A stretch of DNA of 36,220 nt, from positions 1-36,220 of IMG/VR virus record IMGVR_UViG_3300045581_000040; one strand, 5' to 3'. Origin of the DNA: a virus. Position 1 is the stretch's first letter. The number at the start of each line of letters is the position of its first letter. The notes below the pieces were generated by a model, which was not told the origin of the DNA, made no database searches, and saw nothing but the letters and a program-made list of their open reading frames with translations. Shown here one piece after another: positions 35,337-36,220 of the stretch. The translations under genes were made by a program, and so were the position numbers.

Positions 35337-36104
35337 ATGTCACGCGTAGAAATAGAGCGAGATAGATACGGGCGTCCAATGGTACGCCCAGCCAAAGGCG
35401 GTAAGGCAGAAGCCTATACACGGGCTACTACAATAGCCAACAGTCTTGATGACCCGTCAGCATTAACTGCTTGGAAGATGCGTATGGCAGCCATTGGCTT
35501 GTCAGTCAGAAGCGATTTGCTATTAGCAATTAACGCAGCACAAGATGACAAAATGGCTATCAATAAGTTTATTGATGATGCTATGGAAGTAGCAGGCGCT
35601 AGCAAGGCAGCGACTATTGGTACAGCACTGCATACATTTGCAGAGAAACTAGATTTGGGACAGGAAATCCACGTCCCGAACGAGTGGGCAGGGGACTTAA
35701 TTGCCTACGAGCAAGCAACAAAACAACTAAATAAAATCTTTATAGAACAATTCTGCGTGCTAGATAAATATAAAATTGCTGGCACACCAGACAGAGTTGT
35801 TGAATATAAAGGTGAAAGATTCATTGCAGATATAAAGACAGGTCGGATAGACCATCCCAATAACATAGCAATTCAGTTAGCAATCTATGCTAACGGGTTG
35901 CCTTATGATATTGAGACGGCAACCCGTGGTAAATGGGGAGACGTTAACAAAGAAAAAGCAATCATCATTCATCTACCTGCAGGTACAGGCTTGTGCAAAC
36001 TAGTCTGGATTGACATAGCAGAGGGATGGAAGGGTGTACAATTTGCAATGAAGGTCAGACAGTGGCGAGACAAGAAAGGTCTAGTCACTCCATTCACAGA
36101 GTAA
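35337..36104 (+). CDS. RecB/Cas4-like PD-(D/E)XK exonuclease
   Basis: A 255-residue protein with the full RecB-family nuclease signature: G95-T-A-L-H99 (motif I histidine), IAGTPDRV with D152 (motif II), IADIKTG with D165 and K167 (motif III), and IQLAIYANG with Q180 and Y184 (QxxxY motif). It lacks the four Cys of Cas4 iron-sulfur nucleases, so a plain RecB-like exonuclease is more likely. It may process DNA ends for recombination-dependent replication or degrade host DNA. Strong AAAGGAG site and a two-hairpin leader precede it; the next gene starts after AAGGAGAA. Confidence 0.8.
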   Translation: MSRVEIERDRYGRPMVRPAKGGKAEAYTRATTIANSLDDPSALTAWKMRMAAIGLSVRSDLLLAINAAQDDKMAINKFIDDAMEVAGASKAATIGTALHTFAEKLDLGQEIHVPNEWAGDLIAYEQATKQLNKIFIEQFCVLDKYKIAGTPDRVVEYKGERFIADIKTGRIDHPNNIAIQLAIYANGLPYDIETATRGKWGDVNKEKAIIIHLPAGTGLCKLVWIDIAEGWKGVQFAMKVRQWRDKKGLVTPFTE

Positions 36105-36113
36105 GGAGAAGAT

Positions 36114-36220
36114 GTGTCTTCAAGCGAAGCACCAATCAGTATCACAGTTAAATCACCAGCAGGTAGTTTGATTACAGTCCGTGCCGAAACAGGAAACCAA
36201 CTTGATAACCTAGTAGTTGA
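36114..36220 (+). CDS. Partial gene at the right edge, unknown
   Basis: A GTG at 36114 with AAGGAGAA at ideal spacing opens a frame that runs off the window. The 35 visible residues begin MSSSEAPISITVKSPAGSLI and continue TVRAETGNQLDNLVV, a strand-turn-strand pattern with no diagnostic motif. A competing ATG at 36112 stops after 19 codons. It belongs to the nuclease operon, so a role in DNA metabolism is possible; the rest of the gene is needed. Confidence 0.55.
   Translation, partial: MSSSEAPISITVKSPAGSLITVRAETGNQLDNLVV

Noticed and set aside
1-36220. CRISPR arrays, insertion sequences, integrase, attachment sites and tRNA genes
   Set aside because: Looked for on both strands; no spaced direct repeats, transposase or integrase motifs, or tRNA cloverleafs were recognised. 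The only tandem array is the in-frame fibre repeat.

Overview
This window looks like a large part of a tailed double-stranded DNA phage genome that infects an actinobacterium. A WhiB-type iron-sulfur regulator (322-588) points to an actinobacterial host, because that family is essentially confined to Actinobacteria and their phages. The sequence is visibly AT-rich, which would suit a low-GC freshwater lineage; that host guess is inference. The head genes resemble the N4-gp56 capsid group, and I see no conventional tape-measure gene after the capsid. A short-tailed (podovirus-like) virion is therefore likely but not proven. No integrase, tRNA, CRISPR array or DNA polymerase is visible, and the genome clearly continues beyond both ends.

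Layout. (1) 1-1419, plus strand: end of an early/accessory operon with a zinc-ribbon protein, an FmdB-type zinc ribbon, WhiB, an unknown protein and a PD-(D/E)XK-like protein. A bidirectional terminator at about 1461-1498 separates it from the convergent late genes. (2) 29790 down to 1535, minus strand: one long late operon. In transcription order it holds large terminase, a helical protein, portal, three small proteins, a giant 1860-residue protein, two roughly 490-residue proteins, scaffold, major capsid protein, about ten small head-region proteins (several extremely lysine-rich), an adaptor-like protein, a repeat-rich tail fibre, three paralogous beta-sandwich proteins, a second fibre, a glycosyltransferase, a large tail protein, and a lysis module (membrane protein, zinc ribbon, M15 endolysin, holin candidate). 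(3) 29791-30304: a 514-base divergent control region packed with perfect hairpins and repeated ACAG-NN-CTGT dyads. (4) 30305-36220, plus strand: early/middle genes, including Cys-rich mini-proteins, an SSB-like protein, a cassette of a tiny membrane peptide plus a secreted SLT-type lytic transglycosylase, DUF4192-like and DUF932 proteins, a RecB/Cas4-like nuclease, and a gene cut by the right edge.

How it works together. Most neighbours are joined by ATGA or TAATG overlaps, so both arms are expressed as translationally coupled polycistrons. Many starts use a recurring GGAGAC-type Shine-Dalgarno. The control region probably switches between the two arms: a candidate sigma70-type promoter firing leftward would give the late transcript a 5' hairpin, and operator-like dyads lie on both sides. 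About a dozen genes were recovered by reading between the long frames. They include micro-ORFs of 27-58 residues in the head region and a 34-residue membrane peptide next to the secreted transglycosylase.
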